Positions 1-11,260 of a stretch of DNA of 64,000 bases are shown here, in pieces; positions within the stretch are counted from its first letter, which is position 1; each line of letters opens with the position of its first letter. The notes under the pieces are model-generated. The model saw nothing but the letters and a program-made list of their open reading frames with translations, was not told the DNA's origin and searched no databases. The stretch lies in assembly GCA_039707465.1 (NCBI GenBank), contig CM077646.1, forward strand, positions 81,120,715 through 81,184,714. The letters run 5' to 3'. Source of the stretch: Rhabdophis nuchalis (taxonomy: Eukaryota; Chordata; Lepidosauria; Squamata; Natricidae). The position numbers were made by a program, and so were the translations under genes.

Positions 1-107
1 CCAGGGGAAGGTCAGTGAGAAGTGGTATTTAGGAGTTCTCCAAACTACTCAAAATTTCCACTACCGGTTCTCGAGAACTGGTCAGAACCTGCTGAATACC
101 ACTTCTG
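1..107 (+). mobile_element. 3' part of a hAT-like MITE (cut by the window edge)
   Basis: GAAGTGGTATTTA and GAATACCACTTCTG form the inverted ends of a piece closely similar to 17478-17566 (shared CCGGTTCTC, CAGAACCTGCTGAATACCA). The left boundary may lie outside the window. Confidence 0.55.
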
Positions 108-475
108 CTGGAACCCATGCTCAGGGAACTTCCCTTTACCAGAAAGTGTGCTTTGGGCTTTACTATGTGCAGTATTTATGTGGTGCCGTGTTGGATGTGG
201 TTCTTACATGATTCATTGGAGTGTAGATGCCCAGCTATAAAGTGGTTGGCTGTAGTTTTGATAAGTTGGCAGTAAATCAGCTCTCCTGTTGACTGACAAG
301 GGCCCCCATTTCCTTGGCAATCTTTGTACCGGCCTTGCCAACAATCTTAGTAGCTGTGAAATTTTGAACAATTGGATTCTCTCAGCCTCACCTACTGCCC
401 CGGTTGTTGAACAGACAAAATGGGAGGAAGAGAAGCCTAGATTCATACAGGTTGACCTCCACTTACAACCATTCA
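108..475. other. Unassigned sequence
   Basis: No repeat family or exon that I can support; short frames only. Confidence 0.3.
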
Positions 476-796
476 TTTAATGACCATTCAACAGCACTGA
501 AAACCGATATTTACCCTTACGATTATTGCAGCATCCCCATGGTGATGTGATGCACATTGGGGCACTTGGAAACCAGCATATATTTACAATGGTTTTGGTT
601 TCTTGGGGTCATGTGATCACCATTTGCAACTTTCCCAGCTTTCTTTTGACAAGCAAAGTCCAAAGGAGAAGCCGGAGCCAATAAATTGTGTGATTCACTT
701 AACAACTGTGGCAAAAAAGGACTCACTTGACCACTGCTTTGTTTAGCAATGGAAATTCTGGTCCCAATTGTAACCATAAGTTGAGGACTACCTGCA
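476..796 (+). mobile_element. MITE of the AGGACTACCTG family
   Basis: It shares with 54488-55080 and 55085-55495 the blocks GCAGCATCCCCATGGT, CATGTGATC, TTCACTTAACAACTGTG and the end AGTTGAGGACTACCTG. No transposase frame is present. Confidence 0.6.
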
Positions 797-1876
797 TCTT
801 TCCAAGCATTTTGGAGGGAGGCTAGAAAACAAAGGTAATAAAGATGGTACAGGATGTTTTTATTTTGTCTTCCTTTCTGTGATGTTCATCCATCCTGTTT
901 GAAGAGCACCTTGACATCTAACAGGTTGTGGGCTGTCCACGATGCATCTACTGATGGCTGGTAAGGCCTATATGGGCATGAAATGTTCTACCACATGTCA
1001 GGCAGACATGTGTGGGCACCATTGTTGCAGCATTTGCAGCTCTGGCTTTGCAGAGTGCTCACTTAATACATAACAGTATGTTGGATTGTGCTGTGGTCTA
1101 AAATAAATGGGATATGAAGATGAATGGGTGAATTCCCCAATTTTGTTTTTCTTTTACAACCATCATGCTTGGTCAGGAGAATTTGCTATGAGTCTTTTTA
1201 CATTTTCTTCCCCTTTATTTAGTGGCATCTATTTTTAATTTGGAATTGGAAGAATAAAGTCCTTCTTTAGCATCTCTAAAGTGTAGAAAACTTGGGGGAT
1301 TTGCCTTGAGTGTTTCAGCCCTAAAATCCTCATCATTTATGAAATTCCTTTTAAATTCAGATCTGTCACCGCATGTTCCCTGACAGCTTAGGGAAAAGGC
1401 AAAAATTATCCCTGCGTGGGGTACGGTAACTTTCTTCTCTCTCCCCCACCTTTCTCTGAATATAAAAAAATAGTTGTGTTTTGTTATTTTTTTTAATAGT
1501 AAAGGGAATTAGTTTGAACAAACACTACAGTTTTGTGCATAATGTGCCCTTTTGAAAATGTATGCTGATAAATGATTCAGGCCTGATATATGGTATCTAT
1601 TTCAAATGCATTTGAAAAGAGAAATATAACAATGAGCCACACATTTAGCCGCTTGGTTGCAGACGTTCAGCGAGAAAGGATATTTCCCATTTTCTACCCC
1701 ATTTTGATTTTACATCCTTGACTGGCTTGACTTCTCTGCTTCTTTCATTATAACTTATATTTCAGAGTAATCCCCCCTGCTCCCGTCTCTCTCTGGATTT
1801 ATCTAAGTTATAAAAGTTTAAGGAGCCAAATGTTAACTTCTTTGGTGGTGAACTTAAAATTAATCCATTAAAATGT
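797..1876. other. Unassigned AT-rich sequence
   Basis: Over 1 kb in which I see no repeat family or splice-bounded exon. Confidence 0.3.
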
Positions 1877-2045
1877 CTATGGAGATTCTGTCATCCAGGT
1901 CATAGCTGTCCCAAAGGTGCTTTTTTAAAAGGCAACTGGACTTTTTCCCCCCTTGTAGATGTTTCATTTCTCATCCAAAAAGCTTCTTCAGTTCTGACTG
2001 AAGAAGCTTCTTGGATGAGAAACAAAACATCTTCAATGAAAAACA
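1877..2045 (+). mobile_element. Snapback MITE with CTTCTTCAG hairpin
   Basis: About 30-base arms (TCTCATCCAAAAAGCTTCTT and its near complement) flank GTTCTGA. The 5' part, CTATGGAGATTCTGTCATCC and onward, recurs at 28673-28770, so this is a dispersed family. Confidence 0.6.
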
Positions 2046-2129
2046 AAGATAGTCCCATTGCCTTGTTTTTGATAAGATTAGAGCAGATTTACATCTGGAT
2101 GATACGTTTACTATACCCCTAACGAGGTA

Positions 2130-2215
2130 TTTAAATTTTAATTTCATTTCATTTATTCGACTTATTAACCGCCCCCTCTCCCCAAAGGGACTCGGGGAAT
2201 TAAAGACTTTGAAAC
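2130..2215 (-). mobile_element. L2-type 3' tip fragment
   Basis: TTAACCGCCCCCTCTCCCC followed by AAAGGGACTCGGGG is the complement of the L2 3' UTR seen at 5765-5800. Confidence 0.6.
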
Positions 2216-3600
2216 CAAAATGTTCATATCAAAACTAAAGTCTATAAGGCAGAGTGGATATTTCATATTTTTACCAACTGGCCAGTCTATAGCCAACAAA
2301 TACTCAACAGAAGTTAATTGTAGCCATGTGGGTTAGTGATGCCTCATTACCCATACTAGACAGTATGCTTTCCTCACAATATTTCCTCATTTTGAGCCAG
2401 AACAAATATAAAACGCCTTCCCTTGAACCCAGCTGATAGAAACCAGATTTCCGCATGCTTGTACAATGGCTTCACAAATCCTTTAAGAAGATAAATTTTA
2501 CAGGTGGGTTTAATTACAAGCAGGACATTCTTTCTTTGAAAATGAATTGTTTGTAAATTGGAACTTATGTGATATCCTATTCAGATTGCTTTTATAAGAC
2601 CTGTTTGAAGGGAAGCTGTAGCTATGACGGCAAAAAATAAATAAATTAAGAATTAATTATTGATACCAAAACAAAATCAGATTGCATACCTGCTATGGTA
2701 TACCCCATTTAAGATGCAGTAACCCTATGCAATTTTTCTGAGTTGGTCCCATTAACACCCAGAGGTTTCTGACTAAAAATTCATAGAATTGCATTGTTGG
2801 ATTATTCACCATCCCTATTGCTTTACCTTTCCCCAAGTACCCTTTTAAGCTAAATTTGTCCAATATTATTAATTAATTTTTTAAGCTATTCTAGTCTAAT
2901 ACTGTTCTATTTCTATTAAATAGCATACCATGAAATTACCATTTTTGTGTATTCTATAACCCAATATAGATATGTATTTTATAAGCAATACCCATGCTGA
3001 TTCCTCTAAATTATTTTAAATAAAGAGATACATTAAGTCATATTTTTAATGGAAGGAAAATTGTGGAGAGTTAGAATAAGATCTCAGAATGCATTTCATT
3101 TATTTACTTATTTATTGTATTTAGAGATTGCCCATCTCTCTCACAGAACAACTCTAGGTATACAAATAGATGTAAAATAAAGAAGGTACATATAAATATT
3201 ATAATAAAACATTTAGAAACAACAGTAACTTAATTAAAATTCAAACTTAAAAGGCAGGGCAGGGGTTTTAAGGTGCTAACCATCCCCATGGCCATGTCTT
3301 CACTAGGGCCCTAGTAAATTGATGTAAAATAGAATTACACCTATTACTATGCCAATTTGTGCCTGCTTGTAACTAATTGGTTATAAAGTTTGTGCCTTAA
3401 AATAAAGCAGAAAATTCAAGGATATATACTGCTGGTCTCTTTATCTCCCTTCTTCTGCACTGTAAAGTGCAGAGACAATTTATTAGAACAACAGAACCTG
3501 ATGTCTGTCTGTCTGTCTATCTATATCAAGTGTTGGAATCAGAACAATGTTGACTGGAGTAGTATGTTTATTGCTTCTCACCTATTTACAAGAATCTGTA
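2216..3600. other. Mostly unassigned; possible old LINE 3' remnant at 3095-3290
   Basis: TTTATTTACTTATTTATTG followed by TAGAGATTGCCCATCTCTC at 3098-3142 looks like the reversed 3' end of an old LINE, but I cannot name it. The remainder is unassigned AT-rich sequence. Confidence 0.3.
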
Positions 3601-3845
3601 AAGAGCCTTGGTGGTGCAGTGGTTAGAGTGCAGTACTGCAGGCTGCTTCTGCTGACTGCCGCCTGACTGCAATTTAGCTGTTCAAATCTCACTGGGCTCA
3701 AGGTTGACTCAGCCTTCCATCCTTCCGAAGTGGGTAAAATGAGATCCCAGATTGTTTGCGGGCAGTATGCTGACTCTGTAAACTGCTTAGAGAGGGCTGT
3801 AAAGCACTGTAAAGCAGTATATAAATATAAGTGCTATTGCTATCT
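3601..3845 (+). mobile_element. tRNA-derived SINE, family 1 (full-looking copy)
   Basis: The 5' part has a tRNA-like polymerase III promoter: TGGTGCAGTGGTTAGAGTGC (A-box region) and GTTCAAATCTC (B box). The body has GGCTCAAGGTTGACTCAGCC and GGGTAAAATGAG; the 3' end is AAGTGCTATTGCTAT. Two further copies lie at 60243-60422 and 63346-63570. Confidence 0.82.
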
Positions 3846-4115
3846 GACTAGGTTAACTGTACTTGGTACAGTTCTGTTTCCCTCCGCTTTCTCCCCTTCA
3901 ATGATTCTGGCCAGTCTCTCAACTCCTCCACCCACTCCAGCTGCAGATTTCACATCCATCTGTCTGTCTGACTGACTGGCTGACTAACTCTATGCTGCCT
4001 GTCAAAGAATGTGTCTGTAATGTTTGCACACCATGAAGGTTATGTTTCTCTTTCTGTTATTTTATTTTCCTCCCAGGTGTAAAGCAAATCTTTCAGCTGG
4101 GGTCCCTTATTATCA
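3846..4115. other. Unassigned sequence before Helitron 1
   Basis: Nothing recognised. Confidence 0.3.
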
Positions 4116-4442
4116 TCTATATAAATAAAATTGTAAAATAGTTTGTACGAATCCACTAATCTCAAAAAGTACTGGACCGATTTACACCAAACTTTCACAC
4201 AATGTTGACAAGGACTTCTGATAATAGAATACCAAATCATTTTGTGCCTAGCACACGTGTGTCATGTGCAAGGTACACAAACGTAAAATGTACCCACTGA
4301 TCAGGTTTTCACCTCCCTATAGCTCCTCCCATCAGGCTGCTTTTCAACTGTCATTTCCTCAGCAACGTATGGAGGCCTAAAAGTGCCAAAACACAGAGGA
4401 TACCAAACTCCCAGGTGGCCCATAGAGACAGAGAAATACAGT

Positions 4443-4802
4443 TTAATGAAAGAGGAACTAGGGGAGACATGATAGCAGCCTTCCAATATATCAGGGGTTG
4501 CCACAAAGAAGAGGGAGTCAAGCTATTCTTCAAAGCACCTGAGGGCAGAACAAGAAGCAATGGGTGGAAACTAATCAAGGAGAGAAGCAACTTAGAATTG
4601 AGGATAAATTTCCTGACAGTTAGAACAATTAACCAGTGGAACAGCTTGCCTCCAGAAGTTGTGAATGCCCCAACACTGCAAGTCTTTAAGAAGATGTTAG
4701 ATAGCCATTTGTCTGAAATGGTATAGGGCTTCCTGCCTAGGCAGGGAGTGTGACTAGATGACCTCCAAGGTCCCTTCCAACTCTGCTATTGTATTATTGT
4801 AT
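4443..4802 (+). mobile_element. CR1 3' fragment inside Helitron 1
   Basis: It matches the last 95 or so codons of the CR1 ORF2 at 46460-46748 (RGTRGDMIAAFQYIRG, NQWNSLPPEVVNAP, LDSHLSEMV) plus the 3' UTR and a TATTG-type tail. TACAGT stands on both sides (4437-4442 and 4803-4808), a possible short target duplication within the satellite unit. Confidence 0.85.
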
Positions 4803-5205
4803 TACAGTAGGTAGGTAGATAGGGGAATAGATAGAGAAGGAGAAATACAGTAGGTAGGTAGATAGAGGGATAGATAGAGAGGGAGAAATATGGTAGGTAG
4901 GTAGTAGAGGGATAGATAGATAGGGAGAAACACAGTAGGTAGGTAGGTAGGTGATAGATAGAGAGGGAGAAATACAGTAGGTAGGTAGGTAGATAGAGGG
5001 AGAAAGGAAGAAATACAGTAGGTAGGTAGGTAGGTAGGTGGATAGATAGATAGGGAGAAATACAGTAGGTAGGTAGGTAGGCGGGGGGATAGATAGAGAG
5101 GGAGAAATACAGTAGGTAGGTAGGTAGATAGAGGGGGAAAGGAAGAAATACAGTAGGTAGGTAGGTAGAGGGATAGATACAGAGTGAGAAATACAGTAGG
5201 TGGGT
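4803..5205 (+). repeat. Composite GTAG / AGAGGGAGAAATACA satellite array in Helitron 1
   Basis: Runs of GTAG alternate with a conserved spacer of roughly 25 to 30 bases (GATAGATAGAGAGGGAGAAATACA). About nine units are present; GTAG copy number varies between units while the spacer is kept. Confidence 0.85.
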
Positions 5206-5332
5206 AGGTTGGGTGTTAGATGGTGGTTGTGTGTATGTGTGCAGGTGTAGATCTACACACAGATTGGTTGGCCATTTAACCAGACTGGGCCACAGCAACG
5301 CGTGGCCGGGTATAGCTAGTATTTTATATAGA

Positions 5333-5838
5333 TGCTCAAAGGTGTTAATTATCATCTTTAAAGTGCTCCATGGCTCGGGACCTAGCTACCTGCGGGATCG
5401 GATCCTGCCTCATACATCCTCACGGCCGATTCGCTCCCACAGAGAGGGACTTCTCCGGGTGCCGTCCACTAGACACTGTCAGCGGGCGACACCCAGGGGA
5501 AGGGCTATCTCTGTGGCGGGCCCGGCCCTCTGGAACGACCTTCCCCCCGATATTAGGATGACTACGGACCTCCGCTCCTTCCGTCTTAAATTAAAAACTC
5601 ATCTTTTCTGTCTGGCCGGCCTAGGATAGTCTCTCTGTCTTTGGGGTTTTACTGGGTAGTTTTAGTATAGTTCAGTTTTAATGGGAAATTTTAGCGCAGG
5701 TTAGGTTTAATTTGTTTTTAAGGAATGTTTGTATCTATTTATTGTTTTTATTCTACCTGTGCACCGCCCCGAGTCCCTATGGGGAGAGGGAGCGGTTTAT
5801 AAGTATTAAAATTATTATTATTATTATTATTATTATTA
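5333..5838 (+). mobile_element. L2-type LINE 3' end with ATT tail
   Basis: It encodes a degenerate ORF2 C-terminus (FKVLHGSGPSYL, RPIRSHREGLLRVP, ALWNDLPPDI, then LKTHLFCLAGLG) followed by GCACCGCCCCGAGTCC, AGCGGTTTATAAG and an ATT array. It sits a few bases from the 3' end of Helitron 1. The same block recurs many times in the window. Confidence 0.8.
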
Positions 5839-7555
5839 AACAGTCTTTGTTCAACTTTCAGTATTAGGTCTCTAAACGAGTCTTGCTTTTGGCTCATCTG
5901 AATACAAGAGGCCAATTACTCACTCTGACTTGACAACTCTTGGGGGGGGAATCTTTTGGACCCTCCCCAATTCATTGGGGTTTCTTAGGTCAAGATAGCC
6001 CTGTTTAAGTTACCATTTTCATATCGGTTTCAATCACCATTCCAAAGAAAAGTCTCAAGGTGCGCCACCACCTATCTTGCTTTGACTAAAAATGCTATGT
6101 AGGATCTAGAAACAGAAACATAAGGAAAAGGAAGGGCCCTATGGAAGTCATGAACTTCATTCTCCTTTTTTTTTTACTAGAAAGAGGAGAGGGCAGAAAC
6201 AAAGGAGATTGGAAATCCTAGACACAACCATTTCTGCCCCCATGGAGGGTAGAAATAGGCTTAGGATCTAGCTATCTGATTCGTTCCAATAATTTATTCC
6301 TGTCTCGCAAAATCTGGTAGAGCAAGCATGTTTTATGTTACTTTCCATAAATCATCTATTCTAGAAGGCATCTTCTGTTACAGCACCTGCCCTCAAGAAT
6401 ATCATCATGGAAGTTTAGCCTGCTCTGACCCTAAAAAGCCTTTAATCATCTCGGGGGGAGCGGAATCCCCTAGTTCTGGGATAGATACAAGTGTGTCCAT
6501 TTGGTGTACAATTTTTATTTGGATAAAATGTGTGTTTTTCACCCATGTGTTCTGTCATGTTCACTTTGGTTTCCTTTTTTAAGGTATTGTTACTATTTTA
6601 ATCAGTCAGTTTTGAATTGGACATTATTAGAAATCTAAATGATAAATAAATATTATAGTATTCCGTTATATTTTCCATGATTACAGGTGATTTTTTTAAA
6701 AAGATAGTCATCATTTTGATATGGTGAGCTATAAAATTGGCATGCATCTACCAAAAAACAGTAACAGACAACATTTGTACATATTAGAAACTGGTATAAT
6801 TTTAATATTTTATGGATTATGAAAGGAAATTGAGCAGTAAATCCAGCTTTTTTAGAATAGATAATAATATATTTTAATGAAAATGGATTAGGAAAATAAA
6901 AATTCATCTCTCCCCTTAAAAAAAAGTAATATACTATGTCATTGTTTGCTTTTATTTCAAAATCCATCAAGGATATTTATTTCATATTTTCCAATCTCTA
7001 TGGTTTCCTTTTCCGACTGTTGTTTTTCTTTCCTTATCTATGTTTCCTATCTTTCCTGTCTGTGTACAATAAGGAAGCTATCTCAAAGCAGGAAAAAGAT
7101 GTGTCTGAAAATCTGTGAGCTATCGAAGTTTTCTTTCATAATTTCCTCGATAGAAAGGCTACAGTTTTATATAGTTCTTCCAATTTTGGTTTATGAATAA
7201 AGAGGAATAAAGAGGATCATATTGAGGTTTTGAATATATAAAATATATTCAGTATATAAAATAATTGATTTAACATTGCCTATTAGTTGCAACATCAGGT
7301 TAATCTTTAGTGAGTAACTTCACTAGATCTTCAATAGATGCTTTTTCCTCAAGAGAATTGGATCTCAGTATTCACTTCATGTCTGAGCTCTGAAGAAGTC
7401 TCAGTTGCTTTATCAAAAGTGGTGAAACCACTTTTCATGTTACTTATCTATGCATTTCTCATGCACATCTAACACAAATGTTCATTTCATTATTTGTATT
7501 AATAGTAAGAGACAGGATTCACATATTTTCCCCTGTTTGATTATCTTATTGATTA
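5839..7555. other. Unassigned AT-rich sequence between L2 and Helitron 2
   Basis: No repeat or exon that I can support in about 1.7 kb. Confidence 0.3.
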
Positions 7556-8766
7556 CTAGCCGTTCCCAGCCACGCGTTGCTTTGGCCCAGTCTGGCTAAA
7601 TGACCAACCAATCTGTGTGTAGATCTACACCTGCACACACAAACATGTACACACAACCCCCGTATGACCCAAAACCTACCTACCTACTGTATTTCTTCCT
7701 ATCTCCCTCTACCTACCTACCTACCTACCTACCTACCTTACCTACCTACCTACTGTATTTCTCCCTCTCTCTATCCACCTACCTACCTACTGTATTTCTC
7801 CCTCTCCCTCTCTATCCCTCTACCTACCTACCTACTGTATTTCTCCCTCTCTCCACCTACCTACCTACCTATTGTATTTCTCCCTCTCTCTATTCCTCTA
7901 CCTACCTACCAACCTACTGTATTTCTCCCTTTCTCTATCCCTCTACCTACCCACCTACCTACTGTATTTCTCCCTCTCCCTATCCCTCTACCTACCTACC
8001 TACTGTATTTCTCCCTCTCTCTATCTCTCTACCTACCTACCTACCTACCGTGTATCTCCTTCTCTCTATCCCTCTACCTACCTACCTACTATATTTCTCC
8101 CCCTCCCTCTCTTTCCCTCTACCTACCTATCTACCTACCTACTGTATTTCTCCCTCTCTCTATCTCTCTACCTACCTACCTACTTACTGTGTTTCTCCTT
8201 CTTTCTATCCCTCTACCTACCTATCTACTGTATTTCTCCCTCACCCTCTCTCTCCCTCTACCTACCTACTGTATTTCTCCCTCTATTCCTCTACCTACCT
8301 ACCTACCTACTGTATTTCTCTCTCTCTCTATCCCTCTACCTACCTACCTACCTACCTACCTACCTACCTACCTACCTACCTACCTACTGTATTTCTTCCT
8401 CTCCCTCTCTATCCCTCTACCTACCTACCTACTGTATTTCTCCCTCTCTCTATCACCCTACCTACCTACCTACCTACCTACCTACCTACCTACCTACTGT
8501 ATTTCTCCTTCAGAGTATTTTATGTCATAAAGGATGACATACCTGTGGCCCACTGTTCTCTCTCTATCCATCTACCTACTTTTTTTACAATTTTTTACAT
8601 TTCCGTTGCGTGTACCTGGCACAGGTGTGACATTTAGACAATCCATATATATCATTTGTGCCGTACTTGAAAACAACATTGTGTGAAAATTTGGAAGCAA
8701 TCTGTGCAGTACTTTCGGAGATTAGCAGTTTTGAACAAATTCTTGTTACATTTTTATTTATATAGA
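7556..8766 (-). mobile_element. Second Helitron-like element carrying the CTAC composite satellite
   Basis: Read on the minus strand it begins TCTATATAAATAAAAATG after an A (8767 complement) and ends GGCTAG before T, the same termini as the element at 4116-5319. The 3' subterminal GGCCAAAGCAACGCGTGGC can form a shorter hairpin, and the AGATCTACACAC block is also shared. About 900 bp of the interior is the satellite array. No coding domain for transposition is present. Confidence 0.72.
7672..8570 (+). repeat. Composite CTAC / TGTATTTCTCCCTCTCTCTA satellite array in Helitron 2
   Basis: About twenty units, each a run of CTAC followed by TGTATTTCTCCCTCTCTCTA and TCCCT. It is the complement of the array at 4803-5205. 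All three forward frames are open for hundreds of bases simply because the unit lacks stop codons. Confidence 0.88.
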
Positions 8767-9202
8767 TAAAATATTAATGATACATTATAGAAAGCACATA
8801 ATAACAGAATGCGGTAGTATTTATAAAATAGAAACTGGAAATTTCTGCACTATGATATTTTAGATGAATTAATTTCTAAGATGTTGATGAACATAAGGTT
8901 GCTTCAGTTGTACAATGAATACCAAGTAAGCTATTGATAAAAAGTTGCAAAATGCATTGAGTTATGTTATATGTAAAGGGTTTAGATCTTTAAGTGTAAT
9001 ACTTAATACTGTATTGTATTGTATTCTCTGCTGCATTTATTGTTATTTATGATTGTTAAAGGAGAGGAAAAGGAAAAAAGAGAAAGAAAAAAGATGCTGC
9101 TTGGAAAAAGCACCTCTTACTTGTTTTGGATTAAGTATCTCATTCCTAACGATTGTAGATTGTAAAGCATGTTATGTTTGTTAGTGGTGAAGGCTGAGTC
9201 TT
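8767..9202. other. Unassigned AT-rich sequence
   Basis: Nothing recognised. Confidence 0.3.
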
Positions 9203-9355
9203 TAACAGATTAACAGAGTTGGAAGGTACCTTGTAGGTCATCTAGTTCAAGCCCCTGTCCAAGCAGGAGACCCTATATCTGCCTCTACCTAGAATTGAAC
9301 TCACAACCGCCTGATTGGGAGCGAGAGCTCCACCTATAGGCCACAGCAGCAGATA
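9203..9355 (-). mobile_element. SINE with tRNA-like head and CR1-like tail
   Basis: On the minus strand a tRNA-like head (GAGCTCTCGCTCCCAATC, then the B-box-like GTGAGTTCAATTC) runs into GAACTAGATGACCTACAAGG and TTCCAACTCTGTTA, the CR1 3' UTR end. A tail shared with a LINE is how many SINEs borrow the LINE machinery. Confidence 0.6.
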
Positions 9356-9410
9356 TTTTAGCAGCAGTTCTTACTTTTGGTGCTCTTTACTTTGGAAAGA
9401 AGTAACCAGA

Positions 9411-9446
9411 GAGGGAGGGAGGGAGGGAGGATGGATGGATGGATGG
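9411..9446 (+). repeat. GGGA / GGAT microsatellite
   Basis: A run of GGGA passes into GGAT repeats. Confidence 0.9.
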
Positions 9447-9789
9447 AGTGAGTTCCTCCTCCTGAGGTTGTGGATTTTACTCTAAACCTGGAGAAAGAAA
9501 GCCAAAATCCTCTGAGGTCCAGGAAAATCTTATAAGACCTCATATGACTGCAGCTAAGAGTTCTTTTGGATATTAGGTTCTCTCAGTAATTTTCATTCAT
9601 TTTTGAATGACAGAAATATTGATTCAATATATCTAGAAATTGTCAGCTAGGTTAATCGTCAGGATCTCACAAATAAGTCACAATAGAACCAAACGCCTGT
9701 ACTAATGTAATTTATGTATTTATTCATTCTTCCTTTCTTCCAATCTCTAGGACACCTAATTCTAAAAATATTCCCACTATACTGTATAT

Positions 9790-9922
9790 CAGGGGTCCCC
9801 AACCTTTGCAACTTTAAATCTGAAGGACTTCAACTCCCAGACTTCTCCAGCAAAGCTGGCTGGAGAATTCTGGGCGTTGAAGTCCTTCAGACTTATAAAG
9901 TTGCAAAGGTTGGGGACCCCTG
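9790..9922 (+). mobile_element. Palindromic hAT-like MITE
   Basis: Inverted ends are CAGGGGTCCCCAACC and GGTTGGGGACCCCTG, with arms containing GACTTCAACTCCCAGA. Flanks are CTGTATAT (9782-9789) and CTGTATAC (9923-9930), a 7/8 match for an 8-bp hAT target duplication. Confidence 0.8.
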
Positions 9923-10714
9923 CTGTATACGACTGTTTTAATGTGAGATAGCATAAGAAAGAAAAGTTGAAATAAATACTTTCTAGTCAGAATAGATTTT
10001 CTATTGTGCATTCATGTCATGCTTCTCTGTGGAAAAATCAAGGTTACAATATTTAATAGATAAATTTTATCCATTAATAGCATGCAATTAGACATCAGAC
10101 ATCAAATTTTCAACAATAGGTCACAACATCTGATCAGCTTTTTCTCAGTTTGGAAACTAAGCATTGATTAGAGGCTGGAAAAGGGCATCAGATAATACCA
10201 GATTAGGCTAGGAATTAAACAACCTCCCCCCACTTCTTGACAAAAGAAAGTGGCGATGTGGACATGTCCATAAAACTACCAGGAGACAAGCCTTAGTCCA
10301 AAGAAACTTTATATTTACATATGGATTTTACTGATGACTGGCAAAGGGGAAGTATTTTTCCAAGGTCTTTTGTTCTGAAACAGGCATACAATAAAAAGCA
10401 GACATATTTTTAAAAAAATCTGTTGTAAAAACTCATATGATCAGTAAATTAAGATTTTTTTAATCAGGTGATAGCCTTAGCAACCACTACTTTAATTTGC
10501 ATTTGAATGTCCTTGCCTGGTTCACATTCTGCGCTATGTCAACTCACTGAGTATAATATATGACTGAAATCAAACACAGCTGTAACTAAGCACAGGGACA
10601 AAAAAAAATTCCCTGACCAAAAAAAGATACACCCTGTAGAAGTTTATAGTTGCTCTTTTTTGCTAGATAACATAATTAAGACTAGATGTGTTTGTTCATA
10701 GGTATGTCTTAGAA
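9923..10714. other. Unassigned sequence
   Basis: No supported feature. Confidence 0.3.
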
Positions 10715-10853
10715 TAGGGGTGTCAAACTTACAGCTCGTGGGCTGGATGTGTCATGCGCTAGCCACGGGCCACACCCAGTTTAGCAAAGGGAGGGGGAGT
10801 TGTGATATGTCACAGTGTGACGACAGTGTGATGATGCAAGTTTGACAACCCTG
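10715..10853 (+). mobile_element. Short hAT-like element (GTGTCAAACT ends)
   Basis: Ends are TAGGGGTGTCAAACT and AGTTTGACAACCCTG. TCTTAGAA is directly repeated at 10707-10714 and 10854-10861, a perfect 8-bp duplication. Confidence 0.8.
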
Positions 10854-10954
10854 TCTTAGAAGTATTATTAAATCTGTTATGTGTTAGATTTTAGTTATAT
10901 GGCAAATATACATTGATATTTTGTCTACCGAATGGATTTGACACAAAGTCAACC

Positions 10955-11032
<78 letters not shown>
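10955..11032 (+). repeat. TAA microsatellite
   Basis: About 26 uninterrupted TAA units that form the reversed tail of the adjoining L2 copy. Confidence 0.95.
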
Positions 11033-11033
<1 letters not shown>

Positions 11034-11260
11034 TTTAATTTATAGACCACTCTCTCTCCCTGAAGGGACTCGAGGCAGTGCACAGGGGATTTAAAAATGC
11101 ATATATAAAAACATAGACATAAATACAATTTAAAAAGAAATTAAACTTAACCCTGCGCTAGAATCCCAGATTAACTAAAATTAAACCCCTAAAAAGCCCT
11201 AATAAAACAATTCAATTACCCCAAGCCGGCCAGGCAGAAGAAATGAGTTTTTAGTTTTGT
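11033..11260 (-). mobile_element. L2-type LINE 3' end
   Basis: After the TAA tract comes TTTATAGACCACTCTCTCTC, GGGACTCGAGGCAGTGCACA and finally AAGCCGGCCAGGCAGAAGAA, the complement of the L2 3' UTR and last codons (same order as 52655-52870). Confidence 0.75.

Larger units (their letters stand above)
4116..5319 (+). mobile_element. Helitron-like element carrying a GTAG composite satellite
   Basis: The left end is TCTATATAAATAAAATTG after an A; the right end is CTAG followed by T, as expected for insertion between A and T. Eight bases before the CTAG a hairpin has a six-bp stem (5288-5293 with 5302-5307) and an eight-base loop. No target duplication is seen, consistent with Helitrons. About 250 bp of left-end sequence is shared with the copy at 7556-8766 (AATCTC, AAAGTACTG, CACACAATGTTG). 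The middle is a GTAG array interrupted by a CR1 fragment at 4443-4802. It has no Rep/helicase coding, so it is non-autonomous. Confidence 0.72.

Noticed and set aside
3601..3845. Functional tRNA gene
   Set aside because: The tRNA-like boxes are the promoter of a dispersed SINE; there is no cloverleaf and the sequence recurs at 60 and 63 kb.
4786..5355. 189-codon minus-strand frame rich in PTYLPTVFLP
   Set aside because: Same satellite in Helitron 1, reversed.
7672..8570. CRISPR array
   Set aside because: The repeated spacers are near-identical and the unit is a eukaryotic tetranucleotide satellite; no cas genes exist.
7600..8637. 345-codon open frame (and two long overlapping frames) rich in LPTYLP
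   Set aside because: All three forward frames are open because the CTAC satellite unit contains no stop codon; the protein is a translation of the repeat.
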